A stretch of 50,574 bases of DNA from an uncultured Oscillospiraceae bacterium. Lineage in GTDB: Bacteria; Bacillota; Clostridia; Oscillospirales; Oscillospiraceae. Numbering within the stretch: the stretch's first letter is position 1; each line of letters opens with the position of its first letter. The notes beneath the pieces are model-generated. The model saw only the letters and a list, made by a program, of their open reading frames with translations. It had not been told where the DNA came from and ran no database searches. This document shows, piece after piece, positions 15,011 to 24,300 of the stretch. Position numbers and translations under genes: made by a program. The stretch lies in NCBI GenBank assembly GCA_910588975.1, contig CAJUSE010000012.1, positions 1 through 50,574 on the forward strand, read 5' to 3'.

Positions 15011-15496
15011 ATGAAACTCATTGACCCCATCAATCTACATAGCTTCCACGCCGCCCTGGGAGACCTGCTGGACACCCCCCAGGTCCAGTCCATGCGCAAG
15101 CTGCCCCACCACCCCAGGACCAACTGCTTTGAGCACTCCATCTTTGTGGCCTATGTGGCCTTCCGGCTGGCCCGGCGGTGGGGGCTGGACTGGCGCAGCT
15201 GCGCCCGGGGCGGGCTGCTCCACGACCTGTACCTCTACAACAGCCGGGACCGCAGCGCCCACCCGGGCAACCAGTGCCTGGACCACCCCGTCTTTGCCCT
15301 GCGCAACGCCGATGCCCTCACCCAGCTCACCGATAAGGAGCGCAACATCATCCTGGCCCATATGTGGCCCCTGGCCACCCACCTGCCCCGGTCCCGGGAG
15401 GCCTGGGTGGTGAGCCTGGCCGACAAGCTCTGCGCCCCCCTGGAGGCCATCGGGGTGTGGCGGCACCTGAAAATGCGCTCTGCCCTGGCGGCATAG
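15011..15496 (+). CDS. HD-domain hydrolase
   Basis: 161 residues, essentially one HD domain. Metal-binding residues are visible in order: His in 'NCFEHSIFVAYVAF', the HD pair in 'GGLLHDLYLY', His in 'NIILAHMWPL' and Asp in 'VSLADKLCA'. Such small HD proteins are phosphohydrolases, often acting on nucleotides or (p)ppGpp-like compounds; the substrate cannot be told here. ATG at 15011 has AAAGGAG 8 bases upstream; an in-frame upstream codon lies before the promoter and is excluded. Single-gene transcript. Confidence 0.85.
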   Translation: MKLIDPINLHSFHAALGDLLDTPQVQSMRKLPHHPRTNCFEHSIFVAYVAFRLARRWGLDWRSCARGGLLHDLYLYNSRDRSAHPGNQCLDHPVFALRNADALTQLTDKERNIILAHMWPLATHLPRSREAWVVSLADKLCAPLEAIGVWRHLKMRSALAA

Positions 15497-15560
15497 GGAC
15501 AGAAAGTCCGCTTCTGCCCCGGCAGGGGCCAAAATAACCATTTTTTCGGTCAAAACGCCC

Positions 15561-15595
15561 AAAAAAGGCCCGCCCAAAGGCGGGTCTTTTTCTTT
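15561..15595 (+). terminator. Terminator of the HD-domain gene
   Basis: Hairpin with arms GGCCCGCC and GGCGGGTC around CAAA, preceded by A6 and followed by a T-rich run. Confidence 0.85.
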
Positions 15596-15622
15596 GCATT
15601 TTCCCGCCGCCCTTGTTATAAT
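15594..15622 (+). promoter_or_regulatory. Promoter of the GlmU-like gene (glmU-prs-pth region)
   Basis: TTGCAT (15594-15599), 17 bp, TATAAT (15617-15622), starting directly in the tail of the preceding terminator. Confidence 0.82.
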
Positions 15623-15657
15623 AGATGTGCAAAAAATTATCATCAGGAGGATGTGCC

Positions 15658-16851
15658 ATGGACAGCTTGGGCGCCATCGTATTTTTGCCTCGGGATGAGG
15701 GCTCGCCCTGCCTCATGCTGGAGCCCATCCTCTTTGACAGCGCCGCCGCCTGGCTCTCCGCCGCCCTGGAGCGGGCCGGGGTGAGCCGCTTTTTGGTGGT
15801 CTGCGGCGAGGGGGAGCTGGCCGCCGCCCGGCCCTGCTTCCCCGAGGGCACCCAGTTCGTCACCGACGACAATGCCGACGCACCCGCTCGGCTCCAGCAG
15901 TTTTTAAGGGAAGTGGGGGGCCAGGTGGCCCTCTTTACCCAGCCCGTCTTTCTGGACGACCAGGGGGCCGGCCGCCTTTTGAGCGGTGAGCTGCCCCGGG
16001 GAGAGGACAGCGGTACTTACCTCATCTCCGCCGAACGGCTCTCCGCCGCCCTCCAGGGCGGGGAGGAGCTTCTGCCCGCCCTTCATGCCCACGGCCGCAG
16101 CTTCGGGGTGCGCCCCGGACTTTTTGAGGGGCTGCTCCCCTTGACAAATACCGCCCCCTGCTGGGACAGCGCCCAGGACTTCGCCCGGTTTGCCTCCATC
16201 GCCCGGCTCCAGGCCGGGTTTTCCACCCGGCCCGTCCGGTTCATCGACAAGCAGAGCGTCTACATCGGCCCCCGGGTCACGGTGGGCGGGGGCACCTGCA
16301 TCCTCCCGGGCACCATCCTCCGGGGGGAGACCCACATCGGCCGGGACTGCGAGATCGGTCCCAACGCCATGATCCGGGACTGTGAGATCGGCGACCGGGT
16401 CACCGTCAACGCCTCCCAGCTCAACGAGTCCACCGTGGACGACGACACCGCCGTGGGCCCCTTCGCCTACGTCCGGCCCAACACCCATGTGGGCAAGGGG
16501 GTGAAGGTGGGGGACTTTGTGGAGCTGAAGAACTCCACCATCGGCGACGGCACCAAGATCTCCCACCTGACCTATGTGGGGGACTCCGACGTGGGGGGCG
16601 GCGTCAACTTTGGCTGCGGCACCGTCACGGTGAACTACGACGGGGAGAAGAAATTCCGCACCGTCATTGGGGATAGGGCCTTTATCGGCTGCAACACCAA
16701 CCTGGTGGCCCCCGTCCGCATCGGTGACGGAGCCTACACCGCCGCCGGCAGCACCATCACCGAGGATGTACCCGCCGACTCCCTGGCCATCGCCCGGGAC
16801 CGGCAGGTGGTCAAGAAAAACTGGGCCGCCCGCCGCCGGGGCAAGGACTGA
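15658..16851 (+). CDS. glmU: GlmU-like protein: intact acetyltransferase domain, degenerate uridylyltransferase domain
   Basis: 397 residues against about 455 for normal GlmU. From about residue 195 a left-handed beta-helix runs to the end and matches the GlmU N-acetyltransferase: 'SHLTYVGDSDVGGGVNFGCGTVTVNYDG' contains the catalytic His (His303, the equivalent of E. coli His363) and NYDG. The N-terminal 190 residues do not contain the LAAGxGTRM nucleotide loop; they start MDSLGAIVFLPRDEG and keep only faint similarity. It should therefore acetylate glucosamine-1-phosphate for cell-wall precursors but probably not make UDP-GlcNAc. AGGAGG lies 7 bases before the ATG. First gene of the conserved Firmicute glmU-prs-pth block. 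Confidence 0.85.
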   Translation: MDSLGAIVFLPRDEGSPCLMLEPILFDSAAAWLSAALERAGVSRFLVVCGEGELAAARPCFPEGTQFVTDDNADAPARLQQFLREVGGQVALFTQPVFLDDQGAGRLLSGELPRGEDSGTYLISAERLSAALQGGEELLPALHAHGRSFGVRPGLFEGLLPLTNTAPCWDSAQDFARFASIARLQAGFSTRPVRFIDKQSVYIGPRVTVGGGTCILPGTILRGETHIGRDCEIGPNAMIRDCEIGDRVTVNASQLNESTVDDDTAVGPFAYVRPNTHVGKGVKVGDFVELKNSTIGDGTKISHLTYVGDSDVGGGVNFGCGTVTVNYDGEKKFRTVIGDRAFIGCNTNLVAPVRIGDGAYTAAGSTITEDVPADSLAIARDRQVVKKNWAARRRGKD

Positions 16852-16917
16852 CCTCCGTATTCCACCCTCCCCAGAGGGTATATATAAAAATACAGGATGA
16901 GAGAGGATGTAGCACTT

Positions 16918-17877
16918 ATGATCGCACACGGAAAGGACATCAAGATCTTCTCGGGCAGCGCCAACCGCCCCTTGGCAGAGGCCATCTGCCAGAAGCTGGG
17001 CACCCAGCTGGGGGATGCCGAGACCGGCCGGTTCTCCGACGGGGAGAACTTCGCCTCCATCTACGAGACCGTCCGGGGTTCAGACGTGTTCGTGGTCCAG
17101 TCCACCTGCTCCCCGGTGAACGACAACCTGATGGAGCTGCTCATTATGATCGACGCCTTCCGCCGGGCCTCCGCCGGCCGGATCACCGCCGTGGTCCCCT
17201 ACTTCGGCTACGCCCGGCAGGACCGCAAGACCAAGCCCCGTGACCCCATCTCCGCCAAGCTGGTGGCCAACATGATCACCACCGCCGGGGCTGACCGGGT
17301 GCTGACCATGGACCTCCATGCCTCCCAGATCCAGGGCTTCTTTGATATCCCTGTGGACAACCTGCCCGGCAACACCATCTTCGCCCACCACTTCCACGAC
17401 CGCTTTGCCGGCCAGGAGGACAGCACCATCGTGGTCTCCCCCGATGTGGGCAGCGTGGCCCGTGCCCGGGCCTTCGCCCAGAAGCTGGGCATGCCCCTGG
17501 CCATCGTGGACAAGCGGCGGCAGAAGGCCAACTCCTCCGAGGTGATGAACATCATCGGCGATGTGCGGGGCAAGCAGGTCATCCTGCTGGACGACATGGT
17601 GGACACTGCCGGCAGCCTGTGCCACGCCGCCCAGGCTCTGGTGGACATCGGCGGGGCCACCGACGTGTACGCCTGCGCCAGCCACGGCGTCCTCTCCGGC
17701 CCGGCCTACGAGCGCATTGAGCAGAGCCCCATCAAGGAGCTCATTTTCCTGGACACCATCCCCGCCAACGCCCAGCACGCCTCGGACAAGATCAAGTACC
17801 TCTCTGTGGCCGATATGTTCGCCGAGGCCATCGAGCGGATCTACGAGGAAGTGTCCGTGTCCAAGCTTTTCAATTAA
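16918..17877 (+). CDS. prs: Ribose-phosphate pyrophosphokinase (PRPP synthetase)
   Basis: 319 residues, the standard class I length. Converts ribose-5-phosphate and ATP to PRPP for nucleotide, His and Trp synthesis. Visible motifs: 'GRFSDGE', the ATP loop 'PYFGYARQDRK', 'DLHASQIQGFF', the flexible loop 'DKRRQ' and the PRPP-binding 'VILLDDMVDTAGSL'. ATG at 16918 chosen because the conserved N-terminus (DIKIFSGSANRPLAEAI) begins just after it and GAGAGGATG precedes it. Follows glmU by 66 bp. Confidence 0.97.
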   Translation: MIAHGKDIKIFSGSANRPLAEAICQKLGTQLGDAETGRFSDGENFASIYETVRGSDVFVVQSTCSPVNDNLMELLIMIDAFRRASAGRITAVVPYFGYARQDRKTKPRDPISAKLVANMITTAGADRVLTMDLHASQIQGFFDIPVDNLPGNTIFAHHFHDRFAGQEDSTIVVSPDVGSVARARAFAQKLGMPLAIVDKRRQKANSSEVMNIIGDVRGKQVILLDDMVDTAGSLCHAAQALVDIGGATDVYACASHGVLSGPAYERIEQSPIKELIFLDTIPANAQHASDKIKYLSVADMFAEAIERIYEEVSVSKLFN

Positions 17878-17893
17878 ATCTCTCTCATCCCAC

Positions 17894-17928
17894 ACCGGGG
17901 CGGGGCCAGCGCCCCGCCCCGGTTTTTA
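17894..17928 (+). terminator. Strong hairpin between prs and pth, abutting the pth ribosome site
   Basis: A 13-bp perfect G+C stem (17894-17906 with 17911-17923, loop CAGC) followed by T5. Only four bases later the pth ribosome site AAGGAGG begins. It probably terminates most transcripts after prs; how pth is then expressed is not clear, since no promoter is evident in the gap. Confidence 0.85.
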
Positions 17929-17944
17929 TCAAGGAGGCCCGTTC

Positions 17945-18541
17945 ATGTTCCCCTTCTCCAAAAAGACCTCCGCCGGCGTCACCTGGCTCGTTGTGGGCCT
18001 GGGCAACACCGGCGAGCAGTACGAGCACACCCGGCACAACGTGGGCTTTGACGCCATCGACGCCCTGGCCGATAAGCTGGACATCCCCGTCCAGCGGCTG
18101 AAGTTCCGGGCGCTGACCAACACGGCCACCATCGCCGGGGAAAAGGTGCTGCTTATGAAGCCCACCACCTTTATGAACCTGTCCGGGGAGGCGGTGGCCC
18201 CCGCCGCCGCCTTCTACAAGGTCCCCCCCGACCACATCATCGTCATCTCCGACGAGGTGGCCCTGGAGCCGGGCAGGCTGCGCATCCGCAAAAGGGGCTC
18301 GGCAGGAGGGCACAACGGGCTGAAGAACATCATCGCCCACCTCCACACCGAGGACTTTCCCCGCATCCGCATCGGCGTGGGGACAAAGCCCCACCCCGAC
18401 TACGACATGGCCGACTGGGTGCTGGGCAGGCCCCAGGGAGAGGACCGGAAACAGGTGGATGAGGCCATCCAGCATACTGTCCAGGCCATTGAATGCTATA
18501 TCAAGGAAGGCCCCGACCGGGCCATGAGCAAGTTTAATTGA
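17945..18541 (+). CDS. pth: Peptidyl-tRNA hydrolase
   Basis: 198 residues. Recycles peptidyl-tRNA released from stalled ribosomes. Family motifs: 'LVVGLGNTGEQYEHTRHNVGFDAID' region with the catalytic His in TRHNVG, 'LMKPTTFMNLSGEAV', 'HDE-like' region here 'ISDEVALEPGRLRIRKRGSAGGHNGLKNI' and 'FPRIRIGVG'. The usual 'DD' of the metal-free active site is present as SDE. A ten-residue extension (MFPFSKKTSAG) precedes the domain. ATG at 17945 has AAGGAGG 8 bases upstream. Confidence 0.95.
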   Translation: MFPFSKKTSAGVTWLVVGLGNTGEQYEHTRHNVGFDAIDALADKLDIPVQRLKFRALTNTATIAGEKVLLMKPTTFMNLSGEAVAPAAAFYKVPPDHIIVISDEVALEPGRLRIRKRGSAGGHNGLKNIIAHLHTEDFPRIRIGVGTKPHPDYDMADWVLGRPQGEDRKQVDEAIQHTVQAIECYIKEGPDRAMSKFN

Positions 18542-18574
18542 CCCCCCACCATTTCAAAGGAAAGAAGGCCGCCC

Positions 18575-19411
18575 ATGAAGGACTGGATCACCCATCACCA
18601 GCGGCAGGCGCTGCTGCTGTGGAACACCTCGGGCCTCATCATCGCCGCCCTGGCCATGTTCAGCCCCCTTATCCGGAAGTACCCCCTGCTGGCCATTGGG
18701 GTGTTTCTGTTCTATCTGTTCTGGACCTCCCTGGGCAGCCGGTATTTCCGTTCCCTGCGGCTGGCCCAGTTCCAACAGGTCACCGCCGCCCTCTATGACG
18801 GGTGCGACCCCCAGCCCCTGTTGGAGCTGAGCCAGAGCGAGCTGGCCACCATTCCCATGCGCCGGGGCTTCTACCCCTATCTGGGGGCCTGCGCCGCCAA
18901 CCGGATGACCGCCCTCTATGCCCTGGGCCGCTTTGCCGAGGCCATTGATGCCTGCCCCTCCGGCCCTCTGGCTCCCACCGACCCGGCGGGCCAGCTGGTC
19001 CTTCAGGTCAACCTGGCCAACCTCCACCTGGCCATGAACCACCCCGATGTGGCCCAGGAGCTTATGGATCGGGCGGGGGAGCTGCTCAGCACCCTCCCCG
19101 CCGACCACCCCCACCGGCCTCTCTGCCAGGACGCCATGGACAGCTTCACCATCGCCCTGCGCCTGCTCCAGGGAGACACCCAGGGGCTGCTGCCCACCCT
19201 GGAGAGCGGGCTGGAGACCGCCCAGACCGAGTACCAGCGGGTAGGGGCCCACTTCCAGCTGGGCCGTTTCTACCTGAAGGAGGGCCAGCCTGACCTGGCC
19301 CGGCCCCACTTGGAGTATGTGGTTGCGTACGGCAACCGGCTCTACTACCGCAGCGACGCCCAGGACTACCTGGAACAGATGGAGGAAGAAACGCCGAAGC
19401 AGGAAGGCTGA
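18575..19411 (+). CDS. TPR-like membrane protein
   Basis: 278 residues. Two close hydrophobic segments at residues 12-30 and 38-56 anchor the N-terminus; the rest is helical with TPR-like periodicity ('YLGACAANRMTALYALGRFAEAIDA', 'LQVNLANLHLAMNHPDVAQELMDRA', 'FQLGRFYLKEGQPDLARPHLEYVVAYG'). Probably a scaffold on the cytoplasmic face. Lies 33 bp after pth on the same strand. I recognise no named family. Confidence 0.68.
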   Translation: MKDWITHHQRQALLLWNTSGLIIAALAMFSPLIRKYPLLAIGVFLFYLFWTSLGSRYFRSLRLAQFQQVTAALYDGCDPQPLLELSQSELATIPMRRGFYPYLGACAANRMTALYALGRFAEAIDACPSGPLAPTDPAGQLVLQVNLANLHLAMNHPDVAQELMDRAGELLSTLPADHPHRPLCQDAMDSFTIALRLLQGDTQGLLPTLESGLETAQTEYQRVGAHFQLGRFYLKEGQPDLARPHLEYVVAYGNRLYYRSDAQDYLEQMEEETPKQEG

Positions 19412-19473
19412 CCGCCCTCCGCCCCAACAAAAAGAAAGTCCCGCTCCATAGAGAGACAGAAAGGAGCCACCCC

Positions 19474-21072
19474 ATGAAAAAGCGTTTGTTCGCCCTTTTG
19501 CTGGCCCTGACCCTCCTCCCCGCCCTGCCTGCCGGGGCGACAGAGGCCGAGCCCCCCGCCGCACTCTGTGTGGCCGCCCCCGGCCAGCCGGTTGCCCTGG
19601 ACGTGGAGGAGCTTCGGCTTCTCTGCCGCCGCTATACCGAGCAGGAGCTGGAGAGCGTCACCTTCTCCCCCCTCTCCGCCCAGGTGGGGGACCTGTACTA
19701 CCGCCGGGGGACCTCCACCGGCAGCCGGGTCAGCACTGCCACCTCCTACTATGTGGACAAGGCCCCCAGGCTCTCCGACATCACCTTCCTGCCCTCGGGC
19801 CGGGTCACCGGGGAGACCGACCTGGCCGTCACCCTGCGCAGCGTCAAGGGGGAGCGTGTGGAGGGGGTGCTGACCCTCTCTGTCCCCGGCCCCGATGCCG
19901 ACCTGACCCTGGACAGCGCCCAGGCCGCCCCCATGAGCGTGACCCTGCTCAGCCAGCTGTGCCGGGAAAAGACAGGGGCCTCCCTGCGCCTGCTCCACTT
20001 TGAGGGTGCTCCCGCTGGAGCCCTTACCTACCAGAGCACAGGGACGGAGCGGCTGGCGGTCAACGAGAACATGGTCTTTTATGTGGACGCCGGGGAGGGC
20101 CGGGCCCTGTCCCGGGTGTCCTATCTGCCCGATGGGCTCTCCCGGCACAGCTATCTCACTGTGGTGGGCACCTCCACCGCCGGGGAGAGCTTCACCGCCC
20201 GGGTGAAGGTCCTCTGCCCCCAGGGGCGGATGGGAACGGTCATCAGCTTTGTGCCGGCAGGGAGGGCAGTGGCTCCCCAGCTTTCGGCCACCGGCCTGAC
20301 CCAGATCACCCTGACCCTGCCCACCTCGGACGTGGGGGGGCTCTGGCTGGATCACGGCGCCTACAACGTCCGGAAGGTCCGGCCCGGGGAGACCCTCGCC
20401 GCCCAGGACTTCTCCCGGCTCTCCTTCCTCCCCGCCGGGGAGGAACGGCAGCTGGTCCAGTTGAGCTACACCGGCACCAACGGCGCCGGGGAGGAGACCC
20501 AGGGGGTCTGGGCCATCTGCGCCGGGGGCTTTGAGGACCTGGCAGGCTGGGGGTGGGCCGATGGGGCCGCCCGGGATCTGGCTCTGGCCGGTGCCGCCCC
20601 CCAGGACTGGCTCTCCGGCCAGTTTCGGCCCGGGGAGAGTGCCAGCCGAATGGAGGTCATCTACGCCCTGGTGCGCATGGCCTACGGCTTTAACGTCACC
20701 GCCGCCGATCCCGACTTTTCCGACCTGCCGGAGGACCTGGACCTGCGCCAGGCGGTGGCCGTGGCCGCCGGACGGGACATCGTGCTGGGGGATGGGAGCG
20801 GCCGGTTCAACCCCAACGACCCTGTGGCCCGGCAGGATGTACTGGTGATGCTTTACCGGGCCATGACCGACCGGGGCTATAAGCTGCCCCAGGCCGGAAG
20901 CCTGGAGGAGTTTACCGACGTCGAAGATTTGGCCGACTATGCCGCCGAGGCTGCCGGAGTACTCTGCGCCGCCGGCATCCTTCAGGGGGGCGATGGGGGA
21001 CGGCTGGACCCCCGGGGAGAGATCACCCGGGCCGAGATGGCCGTCCTGCTGGACCGGGCCTTTGGGAAATAA
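19474..21072 (+). CDS. Secreted SLH-domain protein with three internal repeats
   Basis: 532 residues. Signal peptide (MKKRLFALLLALTLLPALPAG). Residues about 30-370 are three units of about 110 residues, each with a '(V/I)(S/T)(F/Y)LP.G' strand followed by 'L.(V/L)..T...GE' ('ITFLPSGRVTGETDL', 'VSYLPDGLSRHSYLTVVGTSTAGE', 'LSFLPAGEERQLVQLSYTGTNGAGE'). Residues about 380-532 are SLH repeats ('FRPGESASRMEVIYALVRM', 'FNPNDPVARQDVLVMLYRAM', 'LDPRGEITRAEMAVLLDRAF') that bind secondary cell-wall polymer. So it is a surface-anchored protein with a repetitive exposed part of unknown role. Located between the TPR gene and mfd. Confidence 0.82.
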   Translation: MKKRLFALLLALTLLPALPAGATEAEPPAALCVAAPGQPVALDVEELRLLCRRYTEQELESVTFSPLSAQVGDLYYRRGTSTGSRVSTATSYYVDKAPRLSDITFLPSGRVTGETDLAVTLRSVKGERVEGVLTLSVPGPDADLTLDSAQAAPMSVTLLSQLCREKTGASLRLLHFEGAPAGALTYQSTGTERLAVNENMVFYVDAGEGRALSRVSYLPDGLSRHSYLTVVGTSTAGESFTARVKVLCPQGRMGTVISFVPAGRAVAPQLSATGLTQITLTLPTSDVGGLWLDHGAYNVRKVRPGETLAAQDFSRLSFLPAGEERQLVQLSYTGTNGAGEETQGVWAICAGGFEDLAGWGWADGAARDLALAGAAPQDWLSGQFRPGESASRMEVIYALVRMAYGFNVTAADPDFSDLPEDLDLRQAVAVAAGRDIVLGDGSGRFNPNDPVARQDVLVMLYRAMTDRGYKLPQAGSLEEFTDVEDLADYAAEAAGVLCAAGILQGGDGGRLDPRGEITRAEMAVLLDRAFGK

Positions 21073-21074
21073 GG

Positions 21075-21102
21075 AAAAAAGCCCCCGACCGGGGGCTTTT
21101 TT
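21075..21102 (+). terminator. Intrinsic terminator after the SLH gene
   Basis: A perfect stem A6-GCCCCC / GGGGGC-T6 with a GACC loop, three bases past the stop codon. Confidence 0.92.
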
Positions 21103-21231
21103 CTGCCTGTTTCGGCCGGGACGGGCCTTGACGGAGGATAAAATTTCCGATATAATTTTGCTCACCCCCCTCCCTTTGGGAATTGGGGGCATTGGCATTT
21201 TCGCCGTTTTTTGTGCAAGTTCCTTTTCGAC

Positions 21232-21259
21232 GGACCGCCGGGGACGGCGGTCCCTACAA
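21232..21259. repeat. Short palindromic (REP-like) repeat, copy 1
   Basis: GGACCGCCG and CGGCGGTCC around GGGA, then CTACAA. The same architecture (CGAC, G+C palindrome, CTAC-R-A) recurs at 25023-25047 with different arm bases. It lies upstream of mfd in a 233-bp gap that has no gene or clear promoter. Confidence 0.6.
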
Positions 21260-21305
21260 TGGTCCCCCCTCTTCCTTCAACACCACCCCCTCGGAGGTCT
21301 CCCCC

Positions 21306-24300
21306 ATGCAGCTTTTGCTTTCTGCCCTTCAAAATTTACCGGAATACCAGGCCCTGCTCTCCGCTCTGGATGCCGGGGCCTGCCCCGCCGCCGTCTCGGG
21401 CCTGGCGGGGGTCCACCGGGCCTATTTTTCCGCCGGCGCCCGCCGGGACACCGGCCGGCCGGTGGTCATTCTCTGCGCCGACGACGCCGACTGCCAGCGC
21501 CTGGCCGATGACATCCAGGCCCTCACCGGGGAGAGCTGCGCCCTCCTCCCCGCCCGGGAGTTTACCTTCCACAACGCCGCCGTGGTCTCCCGCCAGTGGG
21601 AGCACCGGCGGCTGGAGACTCTGTGGGGGCTCAGCCAGGGCAGGGTGCCCATCCTCATCGCCTCGGCGGAGGCCGTCTGCCAGCGGACCATGCCCCGGGA
21701 CCAGCTGGAGCGCTCCTGCCGGGTGCTGCGCACAGACGGGCGCTACGACCTCACCGAGCTGGCCGAGGCCCTCACCGCCGCCGGCTACGCTCGGTGTGAG
21801 CAGGTGGAGGGTGTGGGCCAGTTCGCCCTGCGGGGGGGCATTCTGGACTTCTTCTCCCCCGCCCACCCCCAGCCGGTGCGGCTGGAATTCTTCGGCGATG
21901 AAGTGGACTCCATGGGCCTTTTCGACGTGTCCACCCAGCGGCGGACCGCCCAGCTTGACGAGGCCATCCTCCTCCCTGCCGCCGAGGTGCTGCCCCAAAT
22001 GGCCCCCGGCGGGGCCATGGGGCTCGCCCAGGCCCTGGACCAGCGGCTTGCCGCCGCCGTAAAGAAGGGGGCGGATGACACCCTTCTGGTCACCCTGGCC
22101 CAGGACAAGGAGGCCCTGGAAAACGGCCTCTCCTTCCCCGCCATCGACCGGTATCTGGCCCTTATCTACCCCAAGATGGCCACCGCTGTGGACTACTTCC
22201 CCGAGGACGCTCTGGTCTTTGTCAGCGAGTCTCCCCGGTTTGCCGAACGGTGCAAAAACTACCTGTGGCAGCTCAATGAAGACGTGAAGGCCCTGGCCGA
22301 GAGCGGCACCCTGCTGCCCGAGCTGGGAGTTTTCGCCCGCTCGGGGGAGGAGGTCTTTGCCGCCCTTGACATGTGGCCGGTGACATTTTTGGACTCCTTC
22401 ACCTCCTCCCAGTACCCCAGCCGGCCCCGGTCCCTCCACTCGGTCACCGCCAAGCAGCTGCCCTCCTACGGTGTCAGCCTGGAGACCGCTGTCAGCGACC
22501 TCAACCACTACATCAACGCCGGCTTTTCGGTGGTGGTGCTGGCAGGCACCGAGCAGCGGTGCCTAAACCTGCAGGCCCTGCTTCGGGAGCAGAAGATCCG
22601 CTCGGCGGTGGACTTCCAGCTCCACGCCCTGCCCGAGCCGGGCAAGGCGGTCATCTGCTGCGGAGGGCTTTCTTCGGGTATGGAGTTCCCCGGTGCCAAG
22701 CTGGCCATCCTCACCGAGGGACAGGCCACCCCCACCAAAAAGCCCCGGCCCAAGGCCCCCACCAACCGGCAGAAGCTGAACTCCTACGCCGACCTGTCCC
22801 AGGGGGATCTGGTGGTCCACCAGGCCCACGGCATCGGCCGGTTTGCCGGCATGGTGAAGCTGGACGTGGACGGGGTGCAGAAGGACTACGTGAAGATCAA
22901 CTACGCCGGGGCCGATGTACTCTATGTCCCTGCCACCCAGCTGGACCAGGTGAGCAAGTACATCGGTGGCGGCGAGGATGCAAACGAGACCAAGAAGCTC
23001 TCCCGGCTGGGGGGCGGCGACTGGGAGCGGCAGAAGTCCCGGGCCAAGAAGGCGGTCCAGGACCTGGCCAAGGGGCTTATCCAGCTCTACGCCCAGCGCC
23101 AGCGGCAGCCCGGCTTCGCCTTCTCCCCCGACTCCCCCTGGATGAAGGAATTTGAGGAGGAGTTTGAGTACGCCGAGACCGCCGACCAGCTGCGCTGCGT
23201 GGCCGAGATCAAGCAGGACATGGAGGCCAACAAGCCCATGGACCGCCTGCTCTGCGGGGATGTGGGCTACGGCAAGACCGAGGTGGCCTTCCGGGCCATT
23301 ATGAAGTGCATCCTGGACGGCAAGCAGGCTGCCATTCTGGTGCCCACCACCGTGCTGGCCCGGCAGCATTTCCTGTCGGCCAAGCAGCGCTTTGCCAAGT
23401 ACCCGGTGGACATTGACGTCATCTCCCGGTTCCGCACCCCCGCCCAGATGAAAAACACCCTGCGCTCGGTGGCCGAGGGCAAGGTGGACCTGCTCATCGG
23501 CACCCATCGCCTACTGCAGAAGGACGTGAAGTTCCGGGACCTGGGCCTTCTGGTGGTGGACGAGGAGCAGCGCTTCGGGGTCACCCACAAGGAAAAGCTG
23601 AAGGAGCTCTCCCGGCAGGTGGACGTGCTCACCCTCAGCGCCACCCCCATCCCCCGGACGCTGAACATGGCCCTTTCAGGCATCCGGGATATGTCCACCC
23701 TGGAGGAGCCCCCCCAGGACCGGCAGCCGGTGCAGACCTACGTCATGGAGCACGAGTGGTCGGTCCTCTCCGACGCCATGCGCCGGGAGCTGGAGCGGGG
23801 CGGCCAGGTCTACTACCTCCACAACCGGGTGGAGACCATCGCCCGGACGGCAAACCGCATCCACGAGATGCTGGGAGAGGATGCCACGGTGGCGGTGGCC
23901 CACGGCAAGATGACCCAGGAGGAGCTGAACGACGTGATGACTCGCTTCTCCGCCGGAGAGGTGGACATCCTGGTGTGCACCACCATCATTGAGACGGGCA
24001 TCGACATCCCCAACGTAAACACCCTCATCATCGAGGACGCCGACAAGATGGGCCTGGCCCAGCTCCACCAGATCCGGGGCCGGGTGGGCCGGTCCTCCCG
24101 CCGGGCCTTTGCCTACCTGACCTACCGCCGGGGCAAGGTGCTCAGCGAGGTGGCCACCAAGCGGCTTAGTGCCATTCGGGAGTTTGCCGAGTTTGGTTCC
24201 GGCTTCAAGATCGCCATGCGGGATCTGGAGATCCGGGGGGCGGGCAACGTACTGGGCCCCGAGCAGTCGGGTTTCATGATGAGCGTGGGCTATGATATGT

